Assembly: GCA_944325665.1 (NCBI GenBank)
Contig: CALVAY010000011.1
Coordinates: forward strand, 1 to 53,238
Direction: 5' to 3'
Origin: Candidatus Gastranaerophilales bacterium
GTDB lineage: Bacteria > Cyanobacteriota > Vampirovibrionia > Gastranaerophilales > Gastranaerophilaceae
DNA: 53,238 nt
Every line of letters begins with the position of its first letter. The stretch's first letter is position 1. A model generated the notes under the pieces. The model saw only the letters and a list, made by a program, of their open reading frames with translations, was not told the DNA's origin and did not search any database. The translations under genes and the position numbers were made by a program. Shown in pieces: positions 26,870 through 37,163 of the stretch.

Positions 26870-27376
26870 ATGAATACAATAATCGGAAAAAAAGCGGCAA
26901 TTTACAGCTTAATTTTAGGTGCGGCACTTGCAATTTTAGGTTCGTTTAATTTTCTAATCGGGCTTATAGTATTTATAATGGGGCTTTTATGTGCGCCAAT
27001 TATTTTAATTTATATGAAAAAAACCGACCAAATCGGCTTTTTGGACAATCAACAGGCAGCAACTTTGGGTGCAATTTGTGGCTTTTGCTCGACAATCAGC
27101 TACTTTATAATTTTCACCCCGCTAACTTTAATATTTTTAAAACTTGCCCCTTTGGTAAATAAACTAATTCCTTTCGTAAGCTCATATCATTACGCATACG
27201 GGCTTCAGTATTTGGTAAGATTTGACGCGCTTTGGTTATTTGCCGTAATAATTATAATGATTGGAATTGTTTCGGCTCTTACAAACGCTACAACTGCAAT
27301 GGGAACAATTTTTGCACTTTCTCAATTTGAGAAAAAACCTGAAGATATAGAAGAAATAGATATTAACATAGAATAA
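26870..27376 (+). CDS. Small polytopic membrane protein
   Basis: Hypothetical inner-membrane protein of 168 residues with about four membrane segments (near 10-30, 32-50, 65-95 and 125-150) and a short acidic C-terminal tail. GGGAG lies 10 bases upstream of the ATG, which follows the ruvC stop codon directly. No family is recognised with confidence; the composition resembles DUF4199-like or other small unnamed membrane proteins. It is likely cotranscribed with ruvC and mtnA. Confidence 0.75.
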   Translation: MNTIIGKKAAIYSLILGAALAILGSFNFLIGLIVFIMGLLCAPIILIYMKKTDQIGFLDNQQAATLGAICGFCSTISYFIIFTPLTLIFLKLAPLVNKLIPFVSSYHYAYGLQYLVRFDALWLFAVIIIMIGIVSALTNATTAMGTIFALSQFEKKPEDIEEIDINIE

Positions 27377-27386
27377 GGAACAAAAA

Positions 27387-28439
27387 ATGAGCGAATTTCA
27401 CTCTACAATAAAAACAATTGAATGGATTAGAGAAGGCAAACTGGGCGGTTTTTCAAGAATGATTGACCAAACTTTAATCCCTTGGGAATATAAAAAAGTT
27501 GATATTAAAACAACAGAAGATATTTATAATGCAATTAAAACAATGATTGTAAGAGGAGCACCGGCAATAGGTATAGCAGGGGCTCATGGTGCTGCAATTT
27601 GTGCAATTGAACTTCTTAGAGAAAATAAAGAAAACTTTGTTGAAGAGCTAAAAAAAGGAATAGATTACATAAACTCTTCTCGTCCGACTGCGGTAAATCT
27701 TAGCTGGGCGTTGAATGAGCAGTTAAAGGTAATTGAAAAATATAATACAAAAGAAGAAATTGTTGAAAATTTAATTTTAAATGCTATCAGACTTGAAAAT
27801 GAAGATATTGAAATTAACAAAAGAATAGGTGATTACGGTGCGCAAATCATTCCAAAAGGTGCGACAATCTTAACTCACTGCAACGCCGGAGCTTTGGCTA
27901 CGGTAGGATACGGAACAGCCCTTGGCGTTGTAAGAAGTGCTTATGCAAAAGACAATACAATTCAGGTTTTTGCAGACGAAACAAGACCTCGCCAACAGGG
28001 TGCAAAAATAACAACTTTTGAACTTGTACAGGATAAAATTCCGACAACCCTTATAACTGACGGCATGTGCTCATATTTTATGAGTAAAAAAATGATTGAT
28101 GTTGTTGTAGTAGGTGCGGACAGAATTGCTGCAAACGGAGATACGGCAAATAAAATCGGAACATATACGGTTGCAATTGCCGCAAAATATCACAATGTTC
28201 CTTTCTACATTGCGGCACCAAAATCAACAATTGATATGTCAATTAAAGACGGAAGCCAAATTCCTATTGAATTAAGAGACGAAGAAGAAGTAACAACAAT
28301 AAACGGTAAAAGAATTTGCGCCGAGGGTGTTAAAGTTATAAACCCAAGCTTTGATGTTACTCCAAATGAACTTATCGCAGGAATTATCACTGAAGAAGGC
28401 ATTTTTAAACCAAACGAGCTTCACAAATTATTCTCTTAG
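27387..28439 (+). CDS. mtnA: S-methyl-5-thioribose-1-phosphate isomerase
   Basis: Isomerises methylthioribose 1-phosphate to the ribulose form in the methionine salvage pathway, cytosolic. The 350 residues have the family landmarks RGAPAIGIAGAHG, RPTAVNLSWAL, THCNAGALATVGYGTALG with the catalytic cysteine, FADETRPRQQGAKIT and VGADRIAANGDTANKIGTY with the catalytic aspartate. AAGGAACAAAA precedes the ATG. It recycles the methylthioadenosine produced after SpeD-dependent polyamine synthesis, although no other salvage gene lies in the window. A partial pathway of this kind is common in bacteria. Confidence 0.93.
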   Translation: MSEFHSTIKTIEWIREGKLGGFSRMIDQTLIPWEYKKVDIKTTEDIYNAIKTMIVRGAPAIGIAGAHGAAICAIELLRENKENFVEELKKGIDYINSSRPTAVNLSWALNEQLKVIEKYNTKEEIVENLILNAIRLENEDIEINKRIGDYGAQIIPKGATILTHCNAGALATVGYGTALGVVRSAYAKDNTIQVFADETRPRQQGAKITTFELVQDKIPTTLITDGMCSYFMSKKMIDVVVVGADRIAANGDTANKIGTYTVAIAAKYHNVPFYIAAPKSTIDMSIKDGSQIPIELRDEEEVTTINGKRICAEGVKVINPSFDVTPNELIAGIITEEGIFKPNELHKLFS

Positions 28440-28460
28440 TTTCTTTATAAATTCTTAATT

Positions 28461-28489
28461 TGTACATAAGTTTTTTGTGTAATAGAATA
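28461..28489 (+). promoter_or_regulatory. glmS: Promoter of glmS
   Basis: TTGTAC (28461-28466) and TAGAAT (28484-28489) are spaced 17 bases apart. The predicted leader is only about 24 bases long, too short for a glmS ribozyme. Confidence 0.5.
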
Positions 28490-28519
28490 ACTGAATTAAA
28501 AGAGAGACAGGGATAAATT

Positions 28520-30370
28520 ATGTGCGGAATAGTCGGATATATAGGTTTTAAAAAAGCAAGTGAAGTACTTTTAAAAGGACTTTCTTATCTTGAATACAGG
28601 GGGTATGACTCCTCGGGCGTTGCCCTTATGACAAAAGGGAAGATAGAGATTTTTAAAGCCCCCGGCAAACTAAACAACCTAAGAGAAGTGCTTTTAAAAG
28701 AGCAAAATATATGCAATAAATCTACCTCAGGAATAGGTCATATCCGCTGGGCAACCCATGGTTTACCGACAGAGCTAAATGCTCACCCTCACACTTGCAA
28801 TTGCGGAAGCCTAGTTGTTGTACATAACGGAATTATCGAAAACTATAAAGAATTAAAAAATGAACTTGAAAAGTATGGCTGCGAGTTTAAATCTCAAACA
28901 GACACAGAAGTTGCAGCACACCTTATAGCTCATGAATTTTCAAAATGCAAAGACTTAATGGCAGCAACAACAAATGCCGTTAAAAAAATTCAAGGCGCTT
29001 ATGCATTTTGCGTTATGCACAAAACCATGCCTGATAAAATTATTGTTGCAAGAAAAAATGCACCTTTGATTATCGGCGTTGGTGAAGGTGAAAACTTTAT
29101 TGCAAGCGATATTCCGGCTATCATTGAATACACAAAGAAAGCAATATATTTAAACGATAATCAGGTAGCTGAAATTAAAAAAGATTCTATCAGAATTACC
29201 GATTTAGAAGGCAATTTGCTTGAAAACAAAGTGGAATTTTTACCGTTTGAGCCCGTTGCACTTTCAAAAATGGGCTACAAGCACTATATGCTAAAAGAAA
29301 TTCACGAACAAAGCGATGTTGCAAGAAATGTACTGCAAGGCAAGTTGACAAATTCCAAGAGTGAAATTGTTCTTGAAGACGTCAAACTAACCCCAAAAGA
29401 GCTTAAAAATATAAAAAGAATTCAAATTATTGCTTGCGGAACATCATTGCACGCAGGACTTGTAGGCAAATATATTTTGGAAAAATTTGCAAAAATTCCG
29501 ACAGATGTTGAAGCCTCAAGTGAGTATATTTACAGAGATACAATTTCAGATGAAAACACTCTTACCATAGGCATTTCTCAATCAGGTGAAACGGCAGACA
29601 CAATTACCGCAATAAAACAGGTAAGAGAAAAGGGTTCTCACGTTTTAATTATTACAAACAGGCCCGATAGCACAATGGCAAGACTTGCAGACAGTCTTCT
29701 ACCCGTTAACGCAGGTATTGAAGTTTCTGTTGCCGCAACTAAATCATATATGGCACAATTGCTTTCGCTTTATCTTTTAACTCTTTATTTAGTTCAAATT
29801 ACAAACCCTGAAAGCGTAAAAGACAAGGAAATCGTAAGTTTGAAACAAGAAATGCTTGAGTTACCAAATAAAATTGAAGCAGTTACAAACAACACAAAAG
29901 CTATTAAAGAAACAGCAAAAAAATACTCAAGCTTTAAAGACTTTATCTTTATTGCAAGAGGTATAAACTTCCCCACAGCTCTTGAAGGAGCACTAAAGCT
30001 TAAAGAAATAAGCTACATTAACGCAACCGGATACAGTGCAGGCGAATTAAAACACGGCCCGATAGCAATGCTAGATGAAACCATGCCTGTTCTTGCAATT
30101 TTAAATAAGGGTTGCGTGTATGATAAAGTTATGTCTAACTGCGAAGAAGCAAAAGCTCGTCAAGCAAAATTAATCGGGGTTACAAACTTTATAGACAGAA
30201 AATCGAAAGATTTGTTTGATGATATTCTTACAATTCCCGATATTTCAGACACGCTTTCTCCTGCCTTAAATATAGTTGTGTTGCAGCTTTTAGCATATTA
30301 CATAGCAGAATATTTAGGCAAAGACGTTGATCAGCCAAGGAATTTGGCAAAATCAGTAACGGTTGAATAA
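28520..30370 (+). CDS. glmS: Glutamine-fructose-6-phosphate aminotransferase
   Basis: Makes glucosamine 6-phosphate for cell-wall precursors. The 616 residues have the N-terminal glutaminase with nucleophile C2 (MCGIVGYIG), and HIRWATHG, followed by two SIS sugar isomerase domains (ACGTSLHAG, ISQSGETADT) and the C-terminal DQPRNLAKSVTVE signature. GGGAT lies about 6 bases before the ATG. The gene ends exactly where the convergent gene at 30371 ends. Confidence 0.97.
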   Translation: MCGIVGYIGFKKASEVLLKGLSYLEYRGYDSSGVALMTKGKIEIFKAPGKLNNLREVLLKEQNICNKSTSGIGHIRWATHGLPTELNAHPHTCNCGSLVVVHNGIIENYKELKNELEKYGCEFKSQTDTEVAAHLIAHEFSKCKDLMAATTNAVKKIQGAYAFCVMHKTMPDKIIVARKNAPLIIGVGEGENFIASDIPAIIEYTKKAIYLNDNQVAEIKKDSIRITDLEGNLLENKVEFLPFEPVALSKMGYKHYMLKEIHEQSDVARNVLQGKLTNSKSEIVLEDVKLTPKELKNIKRIQIIACGTSLHAGLVGKYILEKFAKIPTDVEASSEYIYRDTISDENTLTIGISQSGETADTITAIKQVREKGSHVLIITNRPDSTMARLADSLLPVNAGIEVSVAATKSYMAQLLSLYLLTLYLVQITNPESVKDKEIVSLKQEMLELPNKIEAVTNNTKAIKETAKKYSSFKDFIFIARGINFPTALEGALKLKEISYINATGYSAGELKHGPIAMLDETMPVLAILNKGCVYDKVMSNCEEAKARQAKLIGVTNFIDRKSKDLFDDILTIPDISDTLSPALNIVVLQLLAYYIAEYLGKDVDQPRNLAKSVTVE

Positions 30371-32089
30371 TTAAGAATTTCTACATTCGCTTAACTGTTC
30401 AAACGCTTCTTGTCCAAGTCTTTCTTCATCGTAATCCTGTGGCGGCTCTACTATTTGCTTAAAGCCAAAGCCGTACTGAAATGCGGAAGGCACTTGAGAT
30501 ACAATGTGCTCATATTCTCCTGAAATAGAATTTATTGAGTGCAAAACTCCGGGGCCTACGACTGCAAGCTCGCCTTCTCTTAGGATTTTTACCTGACTTT
30601 TACCGCCCTTAACAACATTTAGAGCAGCAGCACCGCTTGTTATAAGATAAATTTCAGTTTGTCTTTTTTCTTCTAAATTGGGGTGAGCGTGAAGCTTTTC
30701 TTCGCTTCTTATTTTAGACATCGGCACAATTTCATCTTCATCCATTTGCACCATTGAAACGCCCACGAAAGGAGTAATGCCTTCAGAAGAAGTTGGTGCG
30801 GTTGAATTTGTAATCCAGTTTGTAGCCTCTTGTGTCCAATTGTTTAGCTTATCACTAAAACCGTAAACAGCCATTTTAGGGCTAATATGTTTTAATCCGC
30901 TCAAGTCAAAACCTGTCAGATTATATTTTCTCCAGTTATCAACAATCAGCTCAATTTCCCAAGGCTCAAAACCTTTTTCACCAAGCTTGTTTCTTATATC
31001 TGTTTCGTTTGCAAAAGTTTCCTTCCAATATATAAACTCTCCTGCAAGTTTTTTATTATTATGTATAATGCCTGCTTCTTTCATCTTTTCAACAAGCTCA
31101 TAAGGGTAATCGGATGCAGGATTTTTTAGCGAAAAACGAGCATCCATGTGTGCTTGTCTGGACTTTTTATAAATTGGCATTACAGCTTCTATTTGCTTTT
31201 GAGTGAAACCGTTTTCTTTTAAATAATTTGCCTGAAAATCAGGATTATATAGTGTTGAAAACTTTAAATAGCCATCAGGCCTATCATAAGCCGCGCCTGT
31301 TTCCTTGAGTTTTTCAACAATTGCTCTTGCAAACATAACCTCATCTCTGTCTTGCTCAGACAATTCATAACGCTTAGCGTATAAATCATAAACAAGGTTA
31401 TTTCTTGACTGATATTTATCTATTCCTAAAGTTTGCAAGAACTCTTCATCTTTCAGTCTTTCCGGAAGAAGGCTGTTTGGCGTGAAATGACCGTTATAAA
31501 GGTGTGAATTGTAGTAAATTAATTCCAAGAATTTATTTCGTATGTTTTCATCCTGCGCATCACGCTTGTATCTTTCATACCAATCATAGTCTTTTTTGGT
31601 AACAACCACCATCGGATAACCTTCATCCACGACAACTCTGCCGTTGGATTTTGCATTTATTGTTGCAGCAGAATTCTCAGGTAAAATTACCGTCTTACCT
31701 TCATCAGTGTATAGTTTTCCTGAAGATTTCTTAGGGAAAATTACCTGAGTGTCATATTCAAAAAATGTTTTATCTTGTAAATATTTTACGGCGTCTTCAC
31801 CATATATAATTTCGGTTTGCGAATCAAAGTCAATAACATAAGAACCGTTTTTCTTTGTAACTAACAACGGCACATCTTCTTCTTCACCCGTAATTATATA
31901 TGCTTCTTTAATAGCGTTAGCGTTGCCCGTAAAAGACAAAGGAGCATAGTTTGCACGTATTGCAGATGAGCTGACATTTGCAAGATACGGGCTTGAAGTC
32001 CCTGTATTATTTTTTAAACTTATCTCTTGTTTTTTCTTTGGTAAAACTTTTTTGCTGGCGTTAACACCAGAAACCTTGTTTATTTCCAT
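30371..32089 (-). CDS. Lineage-type protein with C-terminal cupin domain
   Basis: A 572-residue protein that I recognise only in part. The N-terminus is a Ser/Asn-rich flexible stretch ending in PLSFTG near residue 50, the F-[KST]-G motif shared with other unassigned proteins here. A long charged middle region (about 150-420) is mostly helical. The C-terminal 110 residues look like a cupin barrel: HAHPNLEEKRQTEIYLI, then GAAAL..., REGELAVVGPGVLHSI. The histidines and glutamate could bind a metal. GGAG lies 5 bases before the ATG. The stop codon abuts that of glmS. Confidence 0.72.
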   Translation of the reverse strand: MEINKVSGVNASKKVLPKKKQEISLKNNTGTSSPYLANVSSSAIRANYAPLSFTGNANAIKEAYIITGEEEDVPLLVTKKNGSYVIDFDSQTEIIYGEDAVKYLQDKTFFEYDTQVIFPKKSSGKLYTDEGKTVILPENSAATINAKSNGRVVVDEGYPMVVVTKKDYDWYERYKRDAQDENIRNKFLELIYYNSHLYNGHFTPNSLLPERLKDEEFLQTLGIDKYQSRNNLVYDLYAKRYELSEQDRDEVMFARAIVEKLKETGAAYDRPDGYLKFSTLYNPDFQANYLKENGFTQKQIEAVMPIYKKSRQAHMDARFSLKNPASDYPYELVEKMKEAGIIHNNKKLAGEFIYWKETFANETDIRNKLGEKGFEPWEIELIVDNWRKYNLTGFDLSGLKHISPKMAVYGFSDKLNNWTQEATNWITNSTAPTSSEGITPFVGVSMVQMDEDEIVPMSKIRSEEKLHAHPNLEEKRQTEIYLITSGAAALNVVKGGKSQVKILREGELAVVGPGVLHSINSISGEYEHIVSQVPSAFQYGFGFKQIVEPPQDYDEERLGQEAFEQLSECRNS

Positions 32090-32174
32090 AAAAACTCCGC
32101 CTTCACATTATTAAAAAGGACAAAAACAGAGCTTTCTTGATAATTCAAGAGAAAATATTTTACAAAAGTTAATA

Positions 32175-34496
32175 TTAATCAACATTTACAGGCTCGCGAT
32201 TAATAGAACGTATAGCTATTTTTGCATTTTGTGCAACTTCTTCCTTGACGTTTTCAACAAGTGCAATCTGCCTTAGGACATCTATTGTTCTTTTAAATGC
32301 CCTTACGACATCGCCTTGTGAGAACTGCGAATCACGGAACATATCTTCCCAAGCATCAATTGAGCGCGTATCTTCGTTGTCTGAATTTATCCAATATTCT
32401 ATGTAAGAACAAAAATGAGAATGCAAATTCATAGGATTTTCAATATTAAAATCCCTCTCAAGCATATATATTTTTCTTCTTATGTCTTTAATTTTATTTA
32501 AAGTTTTTCTTACCTTTTGACAAGGCGGATTTGTGGGGCAGTCATCCTTAAGCCGCATTTCTTCGGTTGAAAGAGCGCAAATAACTGATGCCAACTCACA
32601 AGGGGTAAGATCATCAAGTAACCCGCTTAATATCACCTCGGACAAATAAAGTTCATTCTCACTTCTAAGAGCCATTGTAGTTCTGCCTCTTTGAGTCGGA
32701 AAATCATCTGCCAAATTACCGGTAATTTCAAGAATTTCTTTATGAGCTAAGAATTTTTGCCAGTAAACATCCTTTTGAAATTCAATCTCTTTATTTAAAA
32801 GACGGGCTTTTTTCTCATATCTTGCAAGTATTTCAAGCTCTTTTTTGTGTTTTTTATAGAGCTTACAGGTGTTACAGCCAAAATGCTCAACCTGTCTTAA
32901 AAGCTCTTTTGACTTTTGGGCAAACTGAATAACCTCGGGCGCATTTTGATTTCCCTTTTGTCTAGCTTGCTTTTTAAGGGTTTTAAAAATCGTTCTTGTT
33001 TCAACATACATATTTTTTAGCTTATTGTATTCATAAAAGTCCTCATTTTTAAGACCCAAATGACACTTATAATCTTTTGCCGCCTGAATAATATTTTGAT
33101 ATTCTTCCATTTGTGCTAAAAGCGGAGAGATTCTATCCGTTGAAGAATAGTAGCCAAAAGTTTTTAAAATAAGCTCTTTTGCCTCATCTATACTAAATCT
33201 TTGAAGTAAATTTAACACCATTGAGTAACAAGGTGAGAACTTGCTCTCAAGCGGATTGGCTTCAGATGTAGCTAAGGCCGCAACTTCCTCGGGAGTCTGA
33301 AAAGGAGTGCCTACTACAACAACATAGCCGATTTCATCCATACCTCGACGACCGGCTCTGCCTGACATTTGAAGAAATTCGTTTGCACTTAAGAGCCTGT
33401 GTCCCTCGTCAGTTCTTTTTGAAATTGAACTTATAACCGTGGTTCTTGCGGGCATATTAATTCCCGCCGCAAGCGTTTCGGTTGCAAAAACCATTTTTAT
33501 AAGCCCTTGTTGAAAAAGTCTTTCCACAAGTGCTTTCCAACCGGGTAATAACCCCGCATGGTGAGAAGCTACACCTTTTTTGATTAATTCAATTTGGGAA
33601 TTGTTCTCAAGATAAGGGTTTTCCTTAATATATTCATCAACAAGCAAACTTATTTTTTGAGCTTCTTCTTTATCCAAAAGGTCTAAACTTGCGCATTTTT
33701 GGGCATTTTCATCGCATTTTTTTCTTGAAAAGGTAAAGTATATAGCCGGCAGCATATTTTTTTCTTTTAATGCCAAAGTAATTGATGCCACAGGGTTTTT
33801 AACCGCAGTTTTCTTGTTAAAATATTTATGCTTGCTTTCGGGTTTAATTTTTTTGTTCAACTTACCGTCAGGAGTTAAAAGGGGCAAAACTGTGTCCGGT
33901 TTTGAGCTGTCATAGTAGTAAAACCTAAGCGGCACAGGACGAAAATCACTGTAAACGTGCTCTGTCTTTGAATGAACCGTATTAATCCAGTTTGTAAGTT
34001 GCTGAGAATTCTGAACGGTCGCACTAAGTGCAATTATTTGAATATTAACAGGGCAATATATTATACTCTCTTCCCAAACCGTTCCTCTTTGCTCATCGTT
34101 CATATAGTGAACTTCATCTAAGACAACATATTTAACATCTTTTAAGTTGTCCTTAAGCTCGCCAAATGTTGTACCATAGAGCATATTTCTAAAGACTTCA
34201 GTTGTCATAACAACAATTTGAGCGCCCCTGTTAATTGTTGTATCACCTGTTAAAAGTCCAACGTTTTGCTCGCCGTATTTATTTGAAAAATCAAAATATT
34301 TTTGGTTTGAAAGTGCCTTAAGAGGGGTGGTGTAAAAAATCCTTGAACCGTTCTCAAGTGCTAAATGTATTGCACTTTGAGCAATGCAAGTTTTACCCGC
34401 ACCTGTCGGAGCACAAACCACAACACTTTTGCCGTTTCTTATGTGTTCGATTGCCTCTTTTTGGAAATCGTCCAGCTCAAAATTAAATCCATACAT
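32175..34496 (-). CDS. Ski2/Mtr4-like DEVH-box RNA helicase
   Basis: Superfamily 2 helicase of the Ski2-like group, 773 residues. Motifs in order: CAPTGAGKT (28-36), TTPLKALSNQK, GLLTGDTT, DEVHYMND, ALSATVQN, SHHAGLLPGWK, ATETLAAGINMPAR and QMSGRAGRRGMDEIG, followed by a helical region with paired cysteines and a C-terminal DSHCT-like part. Relatives occur in Cyanobacteria and some other bacteria as well as eukaryotes; an RNA-processing role is likely but unproven. There is no Shine-Dalgarno sequence; TGATAAAAT ends 9 bases before the ATG, predicting a near-leaderless mRNA. Confidence 0.92.
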   Translation of the reverse strand: MYGFNFELDDFQKEAIEHIRNGKSVVVCAPTGAGKTCIAQSAIHLALENGSRIFYTTPLKALSNQKYFDFSNKYGEQNVGLLTGDTTINRGAQIVVMTTEVFRNMLYGTTFGELKDNLKDVKYVVLDEVHYMNDEQRGTVWEESIIYCPVNIQIIALSATVQNSQQLTNWINTVHSKTEHVYSDFRPVPLRFYYYDSSKPDTVLPLLTPDGKLNKKIKPESKHKYFNKKTAVKNPVASITLALKEKNMLPAIYFTFSRKKCDENAQKCASLDLLDKEEAQKISLLVDEYIKENPYLENNSQIELIKKGVASHHAGLLPGWKALVERLFQQGLIKMVFATETLAAGINMPARTTVISSISKRTDEGHRLLSANEFLQMSGRAGRRGMDEIGYVVVVGTPFQTPEEVAALATSEANPLESKFSPCYSMVLNLLQRFSIDEAKELILKTFGYYSSTDRISPLLAQMEEYQNIIQAAKDYKCHLGLKNEDFYEYNKLKNMYVETRTIFKTLKKQARQKGNQNAPEVIQFAQKSKELLRQVEHFGCNTCKLYKKHKKELEILARYEKKARLLNKEIEFQKDVYWQKFLAHKEILEITGNLADDFPTQRGRTTMALRSENELYLSEVILSGLLDDLTPCELASVICALSTEEMRLKDDCPTNPPCQKVRKTLNKIKDIRRKIYMLERDFNIENPMNLHSHFCSYIEYWINSDNEDTRSIDAWEDMFRDSQFSQGDVVRAFKRTIDVLRQIALVENVKEEVAQNAKIAIRSINREPVNVD

Positions 34497-34520
34497 AGTA
34501 TTATAATTTTATCACAGAAA

Positions 34521-37163
34521 TTACTTTTTTGCTTTCACAACTGTTGAAATATAAGGCTTTGAGAAATATTTATTTGCAACTTCCAAAATATCGGTTTGAC
34601 TTACATCCGAAATTAATTTTTTATATGTATCAAGGTAGTTAATACTTCTGTCCGTTAGAGCAAAAGAGCCTTGCAGAGAGGCAGAATCCATATTTGTTTC
34701 AAGAGATACCACAAGGTTACCTAAAATCTTATCTTTTGCCTCTTGAAGCTCTTTTTGGCTTACGTATTCTGTTTTTAATTTTTCAATCTGACTGAGCAGA
34801 CCCTCTTTTGCCACCTGAACACTTTGGTTGTTTGTACCTATATAGGCAACAAAAGCACCGTCAGAGATATTTTGAAAAATAGTTGAGCCTACAACATAGG
34901 CAAGGCCTTTTTCTTCCCTTAGACTTTTAAATAGTCTTGAGCTCATACCTTCACCCAAAATTGCATTTATAATCCTTAGAGCCGCTAAGTCTTTTTGGTT
35001 AAAAATATCACAAGTTTTATAACCCGCAAAAACCCAAGCTGTTTGAGTATCGGGTTTTACTAAAACCTTATCAATATTTTTTTGAGGAATAAAATTATTA
35101 GGTTTTACATCCGCAAATGTTATCTTTTTACCTTGTTTTGAAGGGAAAATTCTTGTCATCTCATCTGCGATTTTTTTGTCATCAACATTACCCACAACAG
35201 TTATTACAATATTTTTAGGGTTTAAGATTTCACTGTAATACTGCTTAATATCCAAAGGCGTAAGCGTGGGCAGTGATTTTAGAAGTGTTTTATAGCTTTG
35301 ACCATAGTAAGAACCGCTAAAAGCTTGGCTTTTAAATTCATCAATCGCCATTGACATAGCGTTATCTTCAATTTTCTTTAAATCCGCAATTCTTAAGCTT
35401 TTCATTTTTTCTGTTTCCGAAACTGAAAAAACGGGATTATTAACAACTTCGTTTAAAACATCCAAAGCGCTTTCAAGCTCGTTTTGAGTTGTTTGCATAT
35501 TTATTGAAAAAGTATCATTACCGCAAGACAGACCAAGCTTTATACCTTTTTCATCCAATAAATTTGCAAGTTCAAAATTTGAATATTTTTTTGTCCCTTG
35601 TTTTACAACAGACGCTGCCAAAAGTCCTGTTGCGGGGGATTTTTCCAAGGCTTTTGAACCCTTTGCTTCAATATTAATTGCAATAATTGAATTTGCGCTG
35701 TTCTTTTTAACAACGAGTATTGCACCGTTTGAAAGCTCATATTTTACGGTATCTTTATTTTGCTCCAAAACTTTATACTCAACAGGAATTTTTGCAGCCG
35801 CCGCAACATGAGAAATTTGTTTTAGCTCATCTTCTTTTGGCACAACGGTTGAAATTGCATACTTGTTCTTATCTAAGTATTTTTTTGCAACCTTTATTAC
35901 ATCCCCTCTTGTAACTTTTTCAATATTGTTTAAATAGTTATCATAGTAAGAGGTTGAGCCCCAAAAGGTTGTAAGATACCCAAGCTCGTTTGAAATATTT
36001 GAAATTGACTCTCTTGAATAATAAGTATCAGTCTTAATCATATTTTTGGCTTTTTTAACATCAGCTGATGATATTTCACCTTTTTTTATTTTATCAATTT
36101 CTAAAAGTATTTCTTTTTCGGCATCAGCAAGGTTTTTAGCATCCAGTGTCGCACTTATTACAAAAAGTCCGTCGTCCATGTAGCTTGAATTACCTGAAGA
36201 AATTGAATAGACAAGATTTTTTTGTTCTTTTAGCCTTTGGTTTAACCTTGAACTTTTTGATTCACCAAGTATTGTAGCTAAGACATCCAAGGCATAAGTA
36301 TCTTTATCTTCCTTAAATTTTGGAGCTTTAAAAGCAATAACCATATATGCCTGATTAACGTCCATATCTTTATTTATTCTCATAACACCGCTTAATGGTG
36401 CAATTTTAGGATAAATTGGGGCAACATACTGTTTTTCGTCTTCTTCTTTTACAAAATACTGCTCAACCTTTTTAAGTGCTTCCTGCGGGTCAACATCCCC
36501 TACTATAACTGTTGTCATATTATTTGGGGTATAGAATTTATTGTAAAAGTCGAGAATTTCTTCTCTTGTTATTGTTTCAATTACTTCTTTTTTACCTATA
36601 ACAGGTCTAAAGTAAGGGTGTTTAGGGGTTTGCGAACCGTATATAAGTGAGAATAAGTTCTCCCACATAACATTTGACGGGCTGTCTTTGCCTTTAGATA
36701 TTTCTTCAAGAACAACAAGGCGTTCTTTTTCAAGCTCTTTTCTTGGTACAAGGGGATTTAAAAGCATATCGGAGTGCAAAGACAAGGCCAAATCGAAATC
36801 TTTTGAAGGAAGGGTTATATAATAATGCGTAAAGTCTTTGCTTGTTGCAGCATTTGTAATTGCACCCTTGCTTTCAAGGATTCTGTCAAAAGTTCCCGTG
36901 GGATTATTTTGAGTTCCTTTAAAAAACAAATGCTCCAAGAAATGTGCAACGCCTGAGTTTTTATCATCCTCGTTAATTGAGCCGGTTTTTATCCAAGTAT
37001 CAATTGTAACGGTCGGATTATTTGAAACTTGTTTTATAACGACGTTTTGACCGTTTTTAAGTTTAGCGCTTAAGTAATCCTTGCCGTCTGCAAAAGAGGG
37101 TAGAACACTAAAAAATAAAGCAAAAACCAAAAAGAATGTTAAAAGCTTAATTTTATTTTTCAT
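34521..37163 (-). CDS. Secreted two-repeat M16 zinc peptidase
   Basis: Periplasmic or exported pitrilysin-like protease, 880 residues, with a signal peptide ending near PSFADG. The first M16 half has the inverted zinc motif HFLEH at 74-78 with the flanking glutamate in VVLEEIS; the second half (from about 460) lacks it, as normal for the non-catalytic repeat. GGAGG lies directly upstream of the ATG inside the end of the radical SAM gene, with an 11-base overlap, so the two proteins are made together. Such pairings occur in peptide-modification systems, but a general peptide-clearing role is just as likely. Confidence 0.92.
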   Translation of the reverse strand: MKNKIKLLTFFLVFALFFSVLPSFADGKDYLSAKLKNGQNVVIKQVSNNPTVTIDTWIKTGSINEDDKNSGVAHFLEHLFFKGTQNNPTGTFDRILESKGAITNAATSKDFTHYYITLPSKDFDLALSLHSDMLLNPLVPRKELEKERLVVLEEISKGKDSPSNVMWENLFSLIYGSQTPKHPYFRPVIGKKEVIETITREEILDFYNKFYTPNNMTTVIVGDVDPQEALKKVEQYFVKEEDEKQYVAPIYPKIAPLSGVMRINKDMDVNQAYMVIAFKAPKFKEDKDTYALDVLATILGESKSSRLNQRLKEQKNLVYSISSGNSSYMDDGLFVISATLDAKNLADAEKEILLEIDKIKKGEISSADVKKAKNMIKTDTYYSRESISNISNELGYLTTFWGSTSYYDNYLNNIEKVTRGDVIKVAKKYLDKNKYAISTVVPKEDELKQISHVAAAAKIPVEYKVLEQNKDTVKYELSNGAILVVKKNSANSIIAINIEAKGSKALEKSPATGLLAASVVKQGTKKYSNFELANLLDEKGIKLGLSCGNDTFSINMQTTQNELESALDVLNEVVNNPVFSVSETEKMKSLRIADLKKIEDNAMSMAIDEFKSQAFSGSYYGQSYKTLLKSLPTLTPLDIKQYYSEILNPKNIVITVVGNVDDKKIADEMTRIFPSKQGKKITFADVKPNNFIPQKNIDKVLVKPDTQTAWVFAGYKTCDIFNQKDLAALRIINAILGEGMSSRLFKSLREEKGLAYVVGSTIFQNISDGAFVAYIGTNNQSVQVAKEGLLSQIEKLKTEYVSQKELQEAKDKILGNLVVSLETNMDSASLQGSFALTDRSINYLDTYKKLISDVSQTDILEVANKYFSKPYISTVVKAKK

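Noticed and set aside
28440-28519. glmS ribozyme or riboswitch before glmS
   Set aside because: The leader is only about 80 bases to the previous gene and the predicted transcript leader about 24 bases; no core fold is visible.
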